The position numbers were made by a program, and so were the translations under genes. The notes below the pieces were generated by a model. The model had not been told where the DNA came from, did not search any database, and saw only the letters and a program-made list of their open reading frames with translations. This document shows positions 1 to 5,444 of a DNA stretch of 6,377 bases, in pieces. Origin of the DNA: Bacillota bacterium (GTDB taxonomy: Bacteria > Bacillota > Dethiobacteria > DTU022). Numbering within the stretch: the stretch's first letter is position 1; the number at the start of each line of letters is the position of its first letter. The DNA is taken from the NCBI GenBank assembly GCA_012510325.1, contig JAAZIG010000258.1:1-6377 (forward strand). Direction: 5' to 3'.

Positions 1-120
1 CAGGTAGCGGGAAATGGTGTCGCTAGATTCGTCCCCGCGGTGCATACGAAAATGCACCGGGGAGGTCGTCCCTGCGGTGCATCCCGCAAATGAGCCGGGA
101 GATCCGTCCCCGTGGCCCAG
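1..120. repeat. 120-base tandem repeat, copy 1
   Basis: First of two adjacent 120-base copies that differ at only about six positions (near 2, 18, 46, 60, 87 and 120). Each copy is a higher-order unit of three head repeats of roughly 37, 38 and 45 bases. The near identity points to a recent duplication by slippage or recombination within an older, more divergent array. Confidence 0.9.
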
Positions 121-240
121 CGGGTAGCGGGAAATGGCGTCGCTAGATTCGTCCCCGCGGTGCATGCGAAAATGCACCGCGGAGGTCGTCCCTGCGGTGC
201 ATCCCGAAAATGAGCCGGGAGATCCGTCCCCGTGGCCCAC
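121..240. repeat. 120-base tandem repeat, copy 2
   Basis: Second copy of the 120-base unit, directly adjoining the first. The change at 180 (C, where copy 1 has G at 60) gives copy 2 a perfect stem in both possible foldings of this arm: 155-165 with 172-182 (loop GCGAAA) and 172-180 with 194-202 (loop containing GTCGTCCC). Copy 1 carries a mismatch at that position in both. Confidence 0.9.
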
Positions 241-258
241 CTGTGGTGCATCCTAAAA

Positions 259-287
259 TGGGCCAGGAGATCCGTCCCCGTGGCCCA
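259..287. repeat. REP-like hairpin with perfect arms
   Basis: TGGGCCA (259-265) pairs perfectly with TGGCCCA (281-287) across a 15-base head, GGAGATCCGTCCCCG. Arms and head are identical to the hairpin at 314-342, while the sequence between the two units differs. That is what is expected if the 29-base element, rather than a larger block, is the conserved unit. Confidence 0.8.
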
Positions 288-313
288 CTCCGTCCCTGTG
301 GCTCACTCGAAAA

Positions 314-342
314 TGGGCCAGGAGATCCGTCCCCGTGGCCCA
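314..342. repeat. REP-like hairpin nearest the rnj stop
   Basis: TGGGCCA (314-320) and TGGCCCA (336-342) form a perfect 7-bp stem around the same 15-base head as the element at 259-287. On the minus strand, in the direction of rnj transcription, the stem is followed by TTTTCG, and it lies about 25 bases after the rnj stop codon. It is therefore the best local candidate for a transcript-ending or 3'-end-protecting structure for the dpaA-rnj unit. The T-tract is short and the loop long for a classical intrinsic terminator, so that role is tentative. A partial copy of the right arm (CCGTGGCCCA) follows at 344-353. Confidence 0.7.
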
Positions 343-367
343 CCCGTGGCCCAGGCGGTCCGGGGGA

Positions 368-2047
368 TTATTTGGGGGGGACGTCGATGATGACGGGCAT
401 GATCATGGGGCGGCGGCCGGTCTGTTCGTAGAAGAAGGTTGCCGCTTCGTCCCTGATATTCGATTTGAGCGCGTTCCAGTCCCGCAGCTGTTTCGAGTCC
501 AGGTAGGCCAGGCGGTTGGTGACGGCGTCTTTCGCCTCCTCCAGCAGCTCTTCCGATTCCCGGACATAGACAAATCCCCGGGTGATGATCTCCGGACCGG
601 AGAGCAGCTTTCCCGCTTCGGGATCTACGGCCAGCAAAATGATGACGATGCCCTCTTCGGCGAGAATGCGGCGATCCCGCAGGACCACGTTGCCGACATC
701 GCCGATTCCCAGCCCGTCGACCATGACCTTGCCGGCGGTCACCGAGCCGGCGATGGCGCCGCGGTCGGCGCTGAATTCAAGGACAGTGCCGGGGTCGATT
801 AAAAAGATATTCTCATCTGCCAGGCCCAGCTTCTGGGCGATCTTGGCGCAGGCGACCATATGGCGATACTCGCCGTGCACTGGAACCAGATAGCGGGGCT
901 GCAAAAAGTTCAGCATCATCTTGATCTCTTCGGCGCTGGCATGGCCGGAGACATGCACCCCGGAAACGGATTGATGGATCACTTCGGCGCCGAGGCGGAA
1001 TAGTTTGTCCACCGTCCGGGCGACAAGTTTTTCATTGCCCGGGATGGGGTTTGCCGCGATGATCACATTATCGCCGGGGATGATCTCCACCTGCCGGTGC
1101 TCGGAGTTGGCGATGCGGGTCAGGGCGGACATGGGCTCGCCCTGGCTGCCGGTGGTGAGGATGGCCAGCTTTTCCAGGGGAATCCGTCTGATCTGATCCA
1201 GCTCCACCAGGGTCGATTTCGGGATCCTCAGATAGCCCAGCTCCGAGGCGATGCGCACAGAATTTTCGAGGCTGCGGCCGGTGATACAGATCTTGCGGCC
1301 GTGGCGGTGCGCCGCTGTGACGACCTGCTGGATCCGATGGATGTTTGAAGCAAAGGTGGCGAAGATGATCCGGCGCTGTGAAAGGCGGAAGATCTCGTCG
1401 ATGGTCTCGCCGACATCGCTTTCCGAGGCCGTCGATCCGGGCCTGTCGGCGTTGGTCGAGTCGATGAGGGCGAGAAGAACACCGCGGCGCCCCAGCTCGG
1501 CGAGCTTGAAGAAGTCGGTGATCTTGCCGTCGACGGGGGTGTGGTCAAATTTGAAATCTCCGGTGTAGACTACTGTCCCCACAGGCGTGTGCAGGGCCAC
1601 GCCCACCGTATCGGGGATGCTGTGGTTTGTCCTAAAAAATTCAAGGCGAAAATTTTCACAGAGGTTCAGCTGCTGTCCCGCTTTGATCTCCAGCATCTTT
1701 ACGGGAGAAAGAGCGGGATGCTCTTCCAGCTTGGCTTTGAGCAGCCCCAGAGTGAGACGGGTCCCGTAAACCGGGATGTCGAAATCATCGATAATATAAG
1801 GCAGGGCACCGATATGGTCTTCGTGTCCATGGGTCAGGATTATTGCCCGCAGCTTCTCCCTGCATTCGTGCAGGTAAGTGGTATCGGGAAGCACGATATC
1901 GATACCGTGCATCTCTTCTTCAGGGAACATGAGCCCGGCGTCGAGGAGAATGGCGTTGTCTTCATATTCGAAAAGAAACATATTCTTGCCGATCTCCCCG
2001 ACACCCCCCAGGGGGATTATGCGCAGATTGCTTTTTGCTTTCTTCAA
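368..2047 (-). CDS. rnj: Ribonuclease J (metallo-beta-lactamase/beta-CASP RNase)
   Basis: A 559-residue RNase J, the usual family length (about 555). These cytoplasmic enzymes combine 5'-to-3' exonuclease and endonuclease activity in mRNA decay and rRNA maturation. The metallo-beta-lactamase core shows HGHEDH at residues 73-78, NHSIPD at 141-146 and TGDFKFDHTP at 162-171, so the zinc ligands and catalytic residues are present. The beta-CASP region carries GHAS (368-371) and HGE (391-393). The C-terminal domain ends in the typical RRPMIMPVIIDV pattern, so the protein is complete. Its place directly after dapA matches rnjB of Bacillus, but the intact motif gives no reason to expect reduced activity, and many clostridia have a single RNase J, so J1 versus J2 is left open. 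The start is apparently TTG at 2047, with AGAAGGAG 10 bases upstream and a gap of 22 bases after dapA. An out-of-frame ATG AAT TGA overlaps this start and could instead mark a lost base. Confidence 0.96.
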   Translation of the reverse strand: MKKAKSNLRIIPLGGVGEIGKNMFLFEYEDNAILLDAGLMFPEEEMHGIDIVLPDTTYLHECREKLRAIILTHGHEDHIGALPYIIDDFDIPVYGTRLTLGLLKAKLEEHPALSPVKMLEIKAGQQLNLCENFRLEFFRTNHSIPDTVGVALHTPVGTVVYTGDFKFDHTPVDGKITDFFKLAELGRRGVLLALIDSTNADRPGSTASESDVGETIDEIFRLSQRRIIFATFASNIHRIQQVVTAAHRHGRKICITGRSLENSVRIASELGYLRIPKSTLVELDQIRRIPLEKLAILTTGSQGEPMSALTRIANSEHRQVEIIPGDNVIIAANPIPGNEKLVARTVDKLFRLGAEVIHQSVSGVHVSGHASAEEIKMMLNFLQPRYLVPVHGEYRHMVACAKIAQKLGLADENIFLIDPGTVLEFSADRGAIAGSVTAGKVMVDGLGIGDVGNVVLRDRRILAEEGIVIILLAVDPEAGKLLSGPEIITRGFVYVRESEELLEEAKDAVTNRLAYLDSKQLRDWNALKSNIRDEAATFFYEQTGRRPMIMPVIIDVPPK

Positions 2048-2065
2048 TTCATAATTACTCCTTCT
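2044..2065 (-). promoter_or_regulatory. rnj ribosome binding site with overlapping two-codon ORF
   Basis: On the minus strand AGAAGGAG (2065-2058) is followed 5 bases later by ATG AAT TGA (2052-2044). The TGA overlaps the TTG (2047-2045) that opens the RNase J frame. The Shine-Dalgarno is 10 bases from TTG, slightly long but usable. Either TTG is the true start and the mini-ORF competes with it or feeds it by reinitiation, or one base is missing here and the gene really starts at the ATG. The sequence alone cannot separate these. Confidence 0.5.
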
Positions 2066-2069
2066 CAGA

Positions 2070-2969
2070 TTAATTGATCGCTAAAAGTTGCCGCCCGTAC
2101 TGCTGCAACAGATGCTTCAGTGCCGCCAGCGCCTCTCCCTCCAGGGGCAGAAGGGGCAGGCGGGGAGGCCCGGCGTCGATCCCGAGCAGATTCAGCGCAG
2201 CCTTCACCGGGATGGGGTTCACCGTGGTGAAGAGCCCCTTAAACAGAGGCAGCAGGAACCGGTGCAGCCGGGCTGCTTCATCCGGCCTTCCCTGCCGGTA
2301 CTCCTCGATCATCCGGGCGATCTGCGGCCCGGCGAGATGTGAAGCCACGCTGACGACTCCCGCTGCTCCGATACTGAGCAGCGGCAGGGTGAGGGCATCG
2401 TCGCCTGAATAGAGGCTGAATCCCGGCGGCGCCTGTGCGCAGATTTCCGCCGCCTGCACCAGATCGCCGCCGGCCTCTTTCAGGGCAATTATATTATCGA
2501 TCTCCGCTAAACGAAGCACCGTCTCCACGTCCAGATTGACCCCGGTACGTCCGGGGACATTATAGAGCATCACCGGCAGGGCCGTTGCCTCCGCCGTCGC
2601 CCGGAAATGACGGTAGAGCCCCTCCGGGGTCGGCCGGTTGTAATATGGGGCCACCAGCAGGATCCCGTCCACCCCCGCCGCTTCCGCCGCCGCGGTCAGC
2701 TCCACTGCGGCGGCGGTGCAGTTGCTTCCGGTGCCGGCAATGACCGCCGCTTGCCCCTGCACCGCCCCGGTGACGGTGCGGAAAAGGGCCAGTTTTTCCG
2801 CCGCAGTGAGGGCCGGTGATTCTCCCGTGGTCCCGGAGACCACCAGGCCGGTGGAGCCGTGCGCCACCAGATGGCGGGCCAGCTCTGCGGCGGCCTCGTA
2901 TCTAATCCCCCCGTCCTCGCCGAAGGGGGTTACCATCGCTGTTAGCACTGTTCCCAGCATTGCTGACAA
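2070..2969 (-). CDS. dapA: 4-hydroxy-tetrahydrodipicolinate synthase
   Basis: Class I aldolase that condenses pyruvate with aspartate semialdehyde, the first committed step to diaminopimelate and lysine and, in spore formers, to dipicolinate. With the TTG start the protein has 299 residues. GTTGE at 46-50 carries the substrate-binding threonines, PYYNRPTPEG at 108-117 and YNVPGRTG at 136-143 supply the active-site tyrosines and arginine, and the Schiff-base lysine is K164 in ALKEAGGD. The TTG at 2969 is chosen because the strong Shine-Dalgarno GGAGGTG (2983-2977) lies 7 bases before it. A GTG at 2987 overlaps that Shine-Dalgarno and cannot be the start, and the ATG at 2960 is 16 bases away. 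The ATG would give the N-terminus most like E. coli DapA (MLGTVLTAMVTPF), so it remains possible. The gene lies 22 bases before rnj and follows dpaB with no asd or dapG between, unlike Bacillus. Confidence 0.95.
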   Translation of the reverse strand: MSAMLGTVLTAMVTPFGEDGGIRYEAAAELARHLVAHGSTGLVVSGTTGESPALTAAEKLALFRTVTGAVQGQAAVIAGTGSNCTAAAVELTAAAEAAGVDGILLVAPYYNRPTPEGLYRHFRATAEATALPVMLYNVPGRTGVNLDVETVLRLAEIDNIIALKEAGGDLVQAAEICAQAPPGFSLYSGDDALTLPLLSIGAAGVVSVASHLAGPQIARMIEEYRQGRPDEAARLHRFLLPLFKGLFTTVNPIPVKAALNLLGIDAGPPRLPLLPLEGEALAALKHLLQQYGRQLLAIN

Positions 2970-2987
2970 CAGGGAACACCTCCTCAC

Positions 2988-3016
2988 AGTATAACATATC
3001 CGGGCAGCTTTTTAAA
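2988..3016 (-). promoter_or_regulatory. Possible vegetative promoter before dapA
   Basis: In the gap between dpaB and dapA the minus strand reads TTTAAA, 17 bases, then TATACT preceded by TG (extended -10 pattern), which fits a sigma-A promoter with a weak -35. The predicted transcript start falls around 2980-2982, inside the dapA Shine-Dalgarno, which would leave almost no leader. Either the promoter is not real or it makes a very short-leader message. It would explain how dapA and rnj, needed during growth, are expressed independently of a sporulation promoter. Confidence 0.35.
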
Positions 3017-3025
3017 TTTCGCCGA

Positions 3026-3628
3026 TCAACGGGAATTTTCGAGAGGGCTTACCAGAATCGGTTGCAGCTGTCTTCCTTCCAGGGCCGCCTCTGCGGCGGG
3101 AATGATCAGATCCGGACGGGCGACCATGGAGTTGGGTTTGCCGTCGGGACTATCCTGACCGAAGGGAACCATATAGATATGCTTTGTATTCAGAAGCACA
3201 GCCAGATTGGCGGCGTTTAGGCCGAGAGCATCGTTGGTGGAGATGGACAGCAGCAGGGGCCGCCTGTTGCGCAGCTGCGCTTTTGCCGCCATCAGCACGG
3301 CGCTGTCGGTGATGCCGCGGGCCAGCTTCGCCAGGCTGTTGCCGCTGCAGGGGGCGATGAGCAGCAGATCGAGCAGCTGCTGCGGTCCGATGGGCTCGAC
3401 GTCGACTATCTCCAGCCACGGCTTTCGCCCGGTGATCCTTTCGATCTCTTTCCGGGCTGCGGCGGCGGTTCCAAAACGGGTATCGGTTTGCTGGACCGAC
3501 GGTGAGAGAATAGGGAATAGCACTGCGCCAGCCTGAGCCATCCTTTCGAATTGCGGCAAGATTTCCCCGACGGTGCAATGCGAACCTGTCAGGGCCACCC
3601 CGATGCGCTTGCCTTTTAATAGGGACAT
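3026..3628 (-). CDS. dpaB: Dipicolinate synthase subunit B (flavoprotein family)
   Basis: The smaller dipicolinate synthase subunit (SpoVFB), which with DpaA converts the DapA product into dipicolinic acid in the mother cell for import into the spore core. At 200 residues it has the length of the Bacillus protein. The fold is that of the HFCD/flavoprotein family: an N-terminal Rossmann-like strand and TGSHCT at 14-19, APCSGNSLAKLA at 92-103, and a conserved C-terminal segment PFGQDSPDGKPNSMVARPD at 155-173. The ATG at 3628 is preceded by GAAAGGAAG at a normal distance. Only 17 bases separate it from the dpaA stop, so the two subunits are almost certainly co-transcribed. A 56-base gap to the dapA start may hold a weak promoter. 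No frame disruption is seen. Confidence 0.96.
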   Translation of the reverse strand: MSLLKGKRIGVALTGSHCTVGEILPQFERMAQAGAVLFPILSPSVQQTDTRFGTAAAARKEIERITGRKPWLEIVDVEPIGPQQLLDLLLIAPCSGNSLAKLARGITDSAVLMAAKAQLRNRRPLLLSISTNDALGLNAANLAVLLNTKHIYMVPFGQDSPDGKPNSMVARPDLIIPAAEAALEGRQLQPILVSPLENSR

Positions 3629-3645
3629 CGCTTGCTCTTCCTTTC

Positions 3646-4518
3646 TTAGATGATCTCGGGTCCGCCGGCCTCCTTAAGGAGACGCCGGTAGACCCGCTCC
3701 AGGATCAGTCCGGAGGTTTTGGGGGCGACCTCGCCGGGCAGGCCGGGGAGAAGCACCGCCTTCAGCCCGAGGGCTTCGGCGGCGGAAAAATCGGTCCCCC
3801 CGGGAGCGGCGGCGAGATCCAGGATAACCGCTTCACGGTTGACCTGTGCCAACAGGTCTGCGTTCAGGAGAGGCGCCGGCGCGGTGTTGAAGATGAAATC
3901 GGATCGGGCCGCCGCCTCCCCCGCCCCGGCCAGATTGACGGAAGCCAGCCCCATGGAGAAGGCTTCCGCGGCGCTCTCCCTTCGGCGAACCACCGCGGTC
4001 ACCCGGGCACCCAGACCCCGGAGAGCCCGGGCCAGCGCCCGGCCGCAACGTCCCAGGCCGAAGATGAGTATGCTGCTGCCGTGTATGGTCACCGGAGAGA
4101 GCTCCATCGCTCTCTGGACAGCGCCTTCGGCGGTGGGGACGGCATTGAGCAGGGCCAGCTCTTCATCGGCGCCGGTGACGACGAGCTTCGTTCTCCGGGC
4201 CAGATATTCCCGGAGCGGGGCGGCAACAGCACCGGCGAGGAGAATGACCCCGGGCGGGGCTTTCTGCAGGCAGTAATCGATCGTCAGCCTGTGCCCGGCA
4301 AAGGGCGCCCGGATCACGCCTTTCTCCCTGATTCCCGAGGGGGGGGCGATGAGCACCGCCGCTTCCCGGAAATCGCTTTCTCCCGCCTCCGCCATCTCCG
4401 GGATCTGCTCAAAACCGGCCGCCCTGATCAAGGCACCCTTCTTGTTCCAGCTGTGGTAGAGCTCTTGCTCCCGCCGGTCGCCGCCGCATAGAATGATTTT
4501 ATTTCTGATTTCGGGCAT
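3646..4518 (-). CDS. dpaA: Dipicolinate synthase subunit A
   Basis: The NAD(P)-binding subunit of dipicolinate synthase (SpoVFA), which makes the spore calcium chelator dipicolinic acid. Its 290 residues are close to the Bacillus length of about 297. Visible hallmarks are an N-terminal LCGGDRREQEL at 10-20, NAVPTAEGA at 125-133, the dinucleotide-binding loop GLGRCG at 154-159 inside a Rossmann domain (about 145-240), and the C-terminal LPGLPGEVAPKTSG at 257-270. The ATG at 4518 follows a textbook AGGAGG (4532-4527) with 8 bases of spacing. The gene opens a new transcription unit: an intrinsic terminator lies immediately upstream and a sequence matching the sigma-K consensus sits about 30 bases before the start, consistent with late mother-cell expression as known for B. 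subtilis spoVF. It is the first of four closely spaced genes with dpaB, dapA and rnj. Confidence 0.96.
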   Translation of the reverse strand: MPEIRNKIILCGGDRREQELYHSWNKKGALIRAAGFEQIPEMAEAGESDFREAAVLIAPPSGIREKGVIRAPFAGHRLTIDYCLQKAPPGVILLAGAVAAPLREYLARRTKLVVTGADEELALLNAVPTAEGAVQRAMELSPVTIHGSSILIFGLGRCGRALARALRGLGARVTAVVRRRESAAEAFSMGLASVNLAGAGEAAARSDFIFNTAPAPLLNADLLAQVNREAVILDLAAAPGGTDFSAAEALGLKAVLLPGLPGEVAPKTSGLILERVYRRLLKEAGGPEII

Positions 4519-4544
4519 CGAGAACGCCTCCTGGACTGATACTT

Positions 4545-4573
4545 TAATATATGTCCGGGGGAGCGCAAGAGTT
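4545..4573 (-). promoter_or_regulatory. Candidate sigma-K promoter of dpaA
   Basis: On the minus strand AAC (4573-4571) is followed by 17 bases and then CATATATTA (4553-4545). This matches the sigma-K pattern as I recall it: a -35 centred on AC, a spacer of 16-17, and a -10 of CATAnnnTA. A start about 7 bases on would give a leader of roughly 20 bases that includes the AGGAGG of dpaA. The B. subtilis spoVF operon is known to be sigma-K dependent. Sigma-E has a similar -10, but no sigma-E-like -35 is visible. Confidence 0.72.
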
Positions 4574-4604
4574 AAAAAGAACCCGGGGATAAACCCGGGT
4601 TCTT
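4573..4604 (-). terminator. Intrinsic terminator after the YflT-like gene
   Basis: On the minus strand an 11-bp perfect stem (4604-4594 with 4587-4577, core AGAACCCGGG) closes a 6-base loop TTTATC and runs directly into a T-tract (4578-4574), then AACTC. This is a classical Rho-independent terminator about 30 bases after the stop of the YflT-like gene. On the plus strand the stem is followed by only a broken T-run, so it acts mainly in the minus direction. Its 3' end touches the -35 element of the dpaA promoter. Confidence 0.92.
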
Positions 4605-4632
4605 CTCCGTGCCTCGCTTTTTAGGCGACTGC

Positions 4633-5106
4633 TTAGCCCGCCTCGTGAACCTCGACGTCGGAAGCGCCGTGCTGGCGCAGGATCGAGGCGGTCTCTTCAA
4701 CCTGCTCCGCCGAGGCCTTCATGCTCAGAACGATGCCGCCCTGCCGGACCTGCTCCTCAAAATATTCTCCCCGCTCTTCGGGCAGCCCCAAATCGATGAG
4801 CCCGCCGGCGATCCCTCCGGTGATCACCCCGGTCAGGGTTGCGGCGATGGGCCCGGCAGCGATAATCGGTCCCACTCCCGGAATGAGAAGGGCGCCGACT
4901 CCCGCCAGGAGCCCGGCGATCCCCCCCAGGGCGCCTCCGGCCATGGTCCCTTCGCTGAGATCCTGATCTCCCAGAAGAGCATCGCTATCCTCTTCATCAG
5001 GGGCCACCAGGGAGATATCCTTCTCGAAACCGAGGCCTTTCAGGCTCTCCAGGGCCCCCTCGGCCTGATGGCGATCGTAAAACACACCCACGACAACTTT
5101 ACTCAT
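4633..5106 (-). CDS. YflT-like general stress protein with glycine-zipper segment
   Basis: A 157-residue protein in three parts. Residues 1 to about 37 (MSKVVVGVFYDRHQAEGALE and following) resemble the N-terminal domain of general stress protein 17M/YflT. Residues 53-107 are a glycine- and alanine-rich hydrophobic stretch with GxxxG-type spacing (GGALGGIAGLLAGVG; GVITGGIAGGLIDLG), which could form a membrane hairpin or glycine zipper. Residues 108-157 return to a charged alpha/beta pattern (LPEERGEYFEEQV; ASAEQVEETASILRQHG), perhaps a second half of a ferredoxin-like fold. No catalytic residues are evident and the molecular role is unknown. The ATG at 5106 has AAGGAGG (5120-5114) 7 bases upstream. 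It follows ymxH by 82 bases and ends at a strong terminator, so it is either the last gene of the dut-ymxH unit or a single-gene unit. It is not part of this neighbourhood in Bacillus. Confidence 0.85.
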   Translation of the reverse strand: MSKVVVGVFYDRHQAEGALESLKGLGFEKDISLVAPDEEDSDALLGDQDLSEGTMAGGALGGIAGLLAGVGALLIPGVGPIIAAGPIAATLTGVITGGIAGGLIDLGLPEERGEYFEEQVRQGGIVLSMKASAEQVEETASILRQHGASDVEVHEAG

Positions 5107-5138
5107 CGTCCCGCCTCCTTGAGCGCAATTGCACTTCA

Positions 5139-5153
5139 GGAGGTATTATCTCC
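5139..5153. promoter_or_regulatory. Imperfect palindrome upstream of the YflT-like gene
   Basis: GGAGGT-ATT-ATCTCC is a 15-base inverted repeat with one mismatch per arm, lying 33-47 bases before the start codon at 5106. On the minus strand it contains GATAAT, a 5-of-6 match to a sigma-A -10, though no convincing -35 is seen at the proper spacing. An operator over a promoter is possible; a chance arrangement of purine-rich Shine-Dalgarno-like sequence is equally possible. Confidence 0.25.
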
Positions 5154-5188
5154 AGGGAGGCACGTTTTATCCCTCCGGCGAAAGAAGG

Positions 5189-5428
5189 TCAGCTTTTCTC
5201 GATCTCGATGATGATGGTGTCGCCGCCGATCTTGACAACGGCGGACCAGGGGATGGCGATCTCGTCGCGGTAGCCAAAACCGAAAAGGCCGCTTTTCCCG
5301 GTGAGGAGCAGCGCTTTGATCTCGCCGCTGCTTTCGTCGATGAGCAGGTCGGCTTTTCCGGCGGGGCCCCAGAAATCACCCCCGTTCAGGTCAACCAGCT
5401 CCTTGCGGGCCAGTTCACTCAAAAGCAT
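5189..5428 (-). CDS. ymxH: YlmC/YmxH family PRC-barrel sporulation protein
   Basis: A 79-residue protein made of a single PRC-barrel-like domain, close to the roughly 85 residues of Bacillus YmxH. The pattern LLSELARKELVDLNGGDFWG at the N-terminus, the DLLIDESSGEIKALLL strand pair (27-42), and IPWSAVVKIGGDTIIIEI (59-76) at the end are typical of the YlmC/YmxH family. The family is associated with spore formers; its biochemical function is not established. The ATG at 5428 is preceded by AAGGGAG, which begins directly after the dut stop codon; the gap is only 16 bases, so dut and ymxH are very likely translated from one message. Its position beside dpaA/dpaB is conserved in spore formers, although here the YflT-like gene and a terminator separate them. 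Confidence 0.92.
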   Translation of the reverse strand: MLLSELARKELVDLNGGDFWGPAGKADLLIDESSGEIKALLLTGKSGLFGFGYRDEIAIPWSAVVKIGGDTIIIEIEKS

Positions 5429-5444
5429 CAGTTTCGCTCCCTTG

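Larger units (their letters stand above)
1..360. repeat. Array of REP-like palindromic repeats downstream of rnj
   Basis: This gene-free stretch is built from about nine copies of a GC-rich head related to GGAGATCCGTCCCCG, with CGTCCC starting at 30, 67, 105, 150, 187, 225, 273, 291 and 328. Most heads are flanked by complementary arms, and successive units are joined by A-rich linkers such as CGAAAA or CCTAAAA. Arm sequences vary between copies (ATGCACCG with CGGTGCAT; TGGGCCA with TGGCCCA) while pairing is largely kept, which suggests selection for a hairpin. The 20-mer GAGATCCGTCCCCGTGGCCC recurs four times, near 100, 220, 268 and 323. Read on the minus strand the head is GGGACGGATCTCC and each hairpin is followed by TTTT, so units close to the rnj stop could also help end the rnj transcript. 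From memory, similar GGGACGG-containing palindromes are scattered through clostridial genomes and linked to RAYT transposases; this identification is inference. The array enters the window already in progress, so its left edge is unknown. Confidence 0.85.

Noticed and set aside
1..360. CRISPR array
   Set aside because: Repeat units are themselves variable, unit lengths are irregular (18 to 48 bases), and the linkers are short and similar rather than unique spacers.
374..380. Run of seven G near the rnj stop as a possible frameshift
   Set aside because: The frame ends in a normal family C-terminus (PVIIDV plus three residues), so no disruption is needed to explain it.
143..431. Open frames across the repeat array (minus 143-343, plus 210-431)
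   Set aside because: Their translations are proline-, glycine- and arginine-rich products of the GC-rich repeats, with repeated peptide blocks and no recognisable domain or ribosome binding site.
335..2077. Plus-strand open frames opposite rnj (335-802, 1541-2077 and smaller ones)
   Set aside because: They are antisense shadows of a strongly conserved RNase J gene; the translations match no family I recognise.
2985..2987. GTG as the dapA start, giving a 305-residue protein
   Set aside because: The codons after it are the Shine-Dalgarno itself, so a ribosome could not use this GTG with that site.
5154..5180. Terminator for ymxH from CCGGAGG...CCTCC
   Set aside because: The stem needs a two-base bulge and is not followed by a T-tract on the minus strand.
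3719..5211. Plus-strand open frames opposite dpaA and the YflT-like gene (3719-4276, 4081-4491, 4609-5211)
   Set aside because: Low-complexity translations opposite confident minus-strand genes in GC-rich sequence; one runs through the terminator and intergenic gap.
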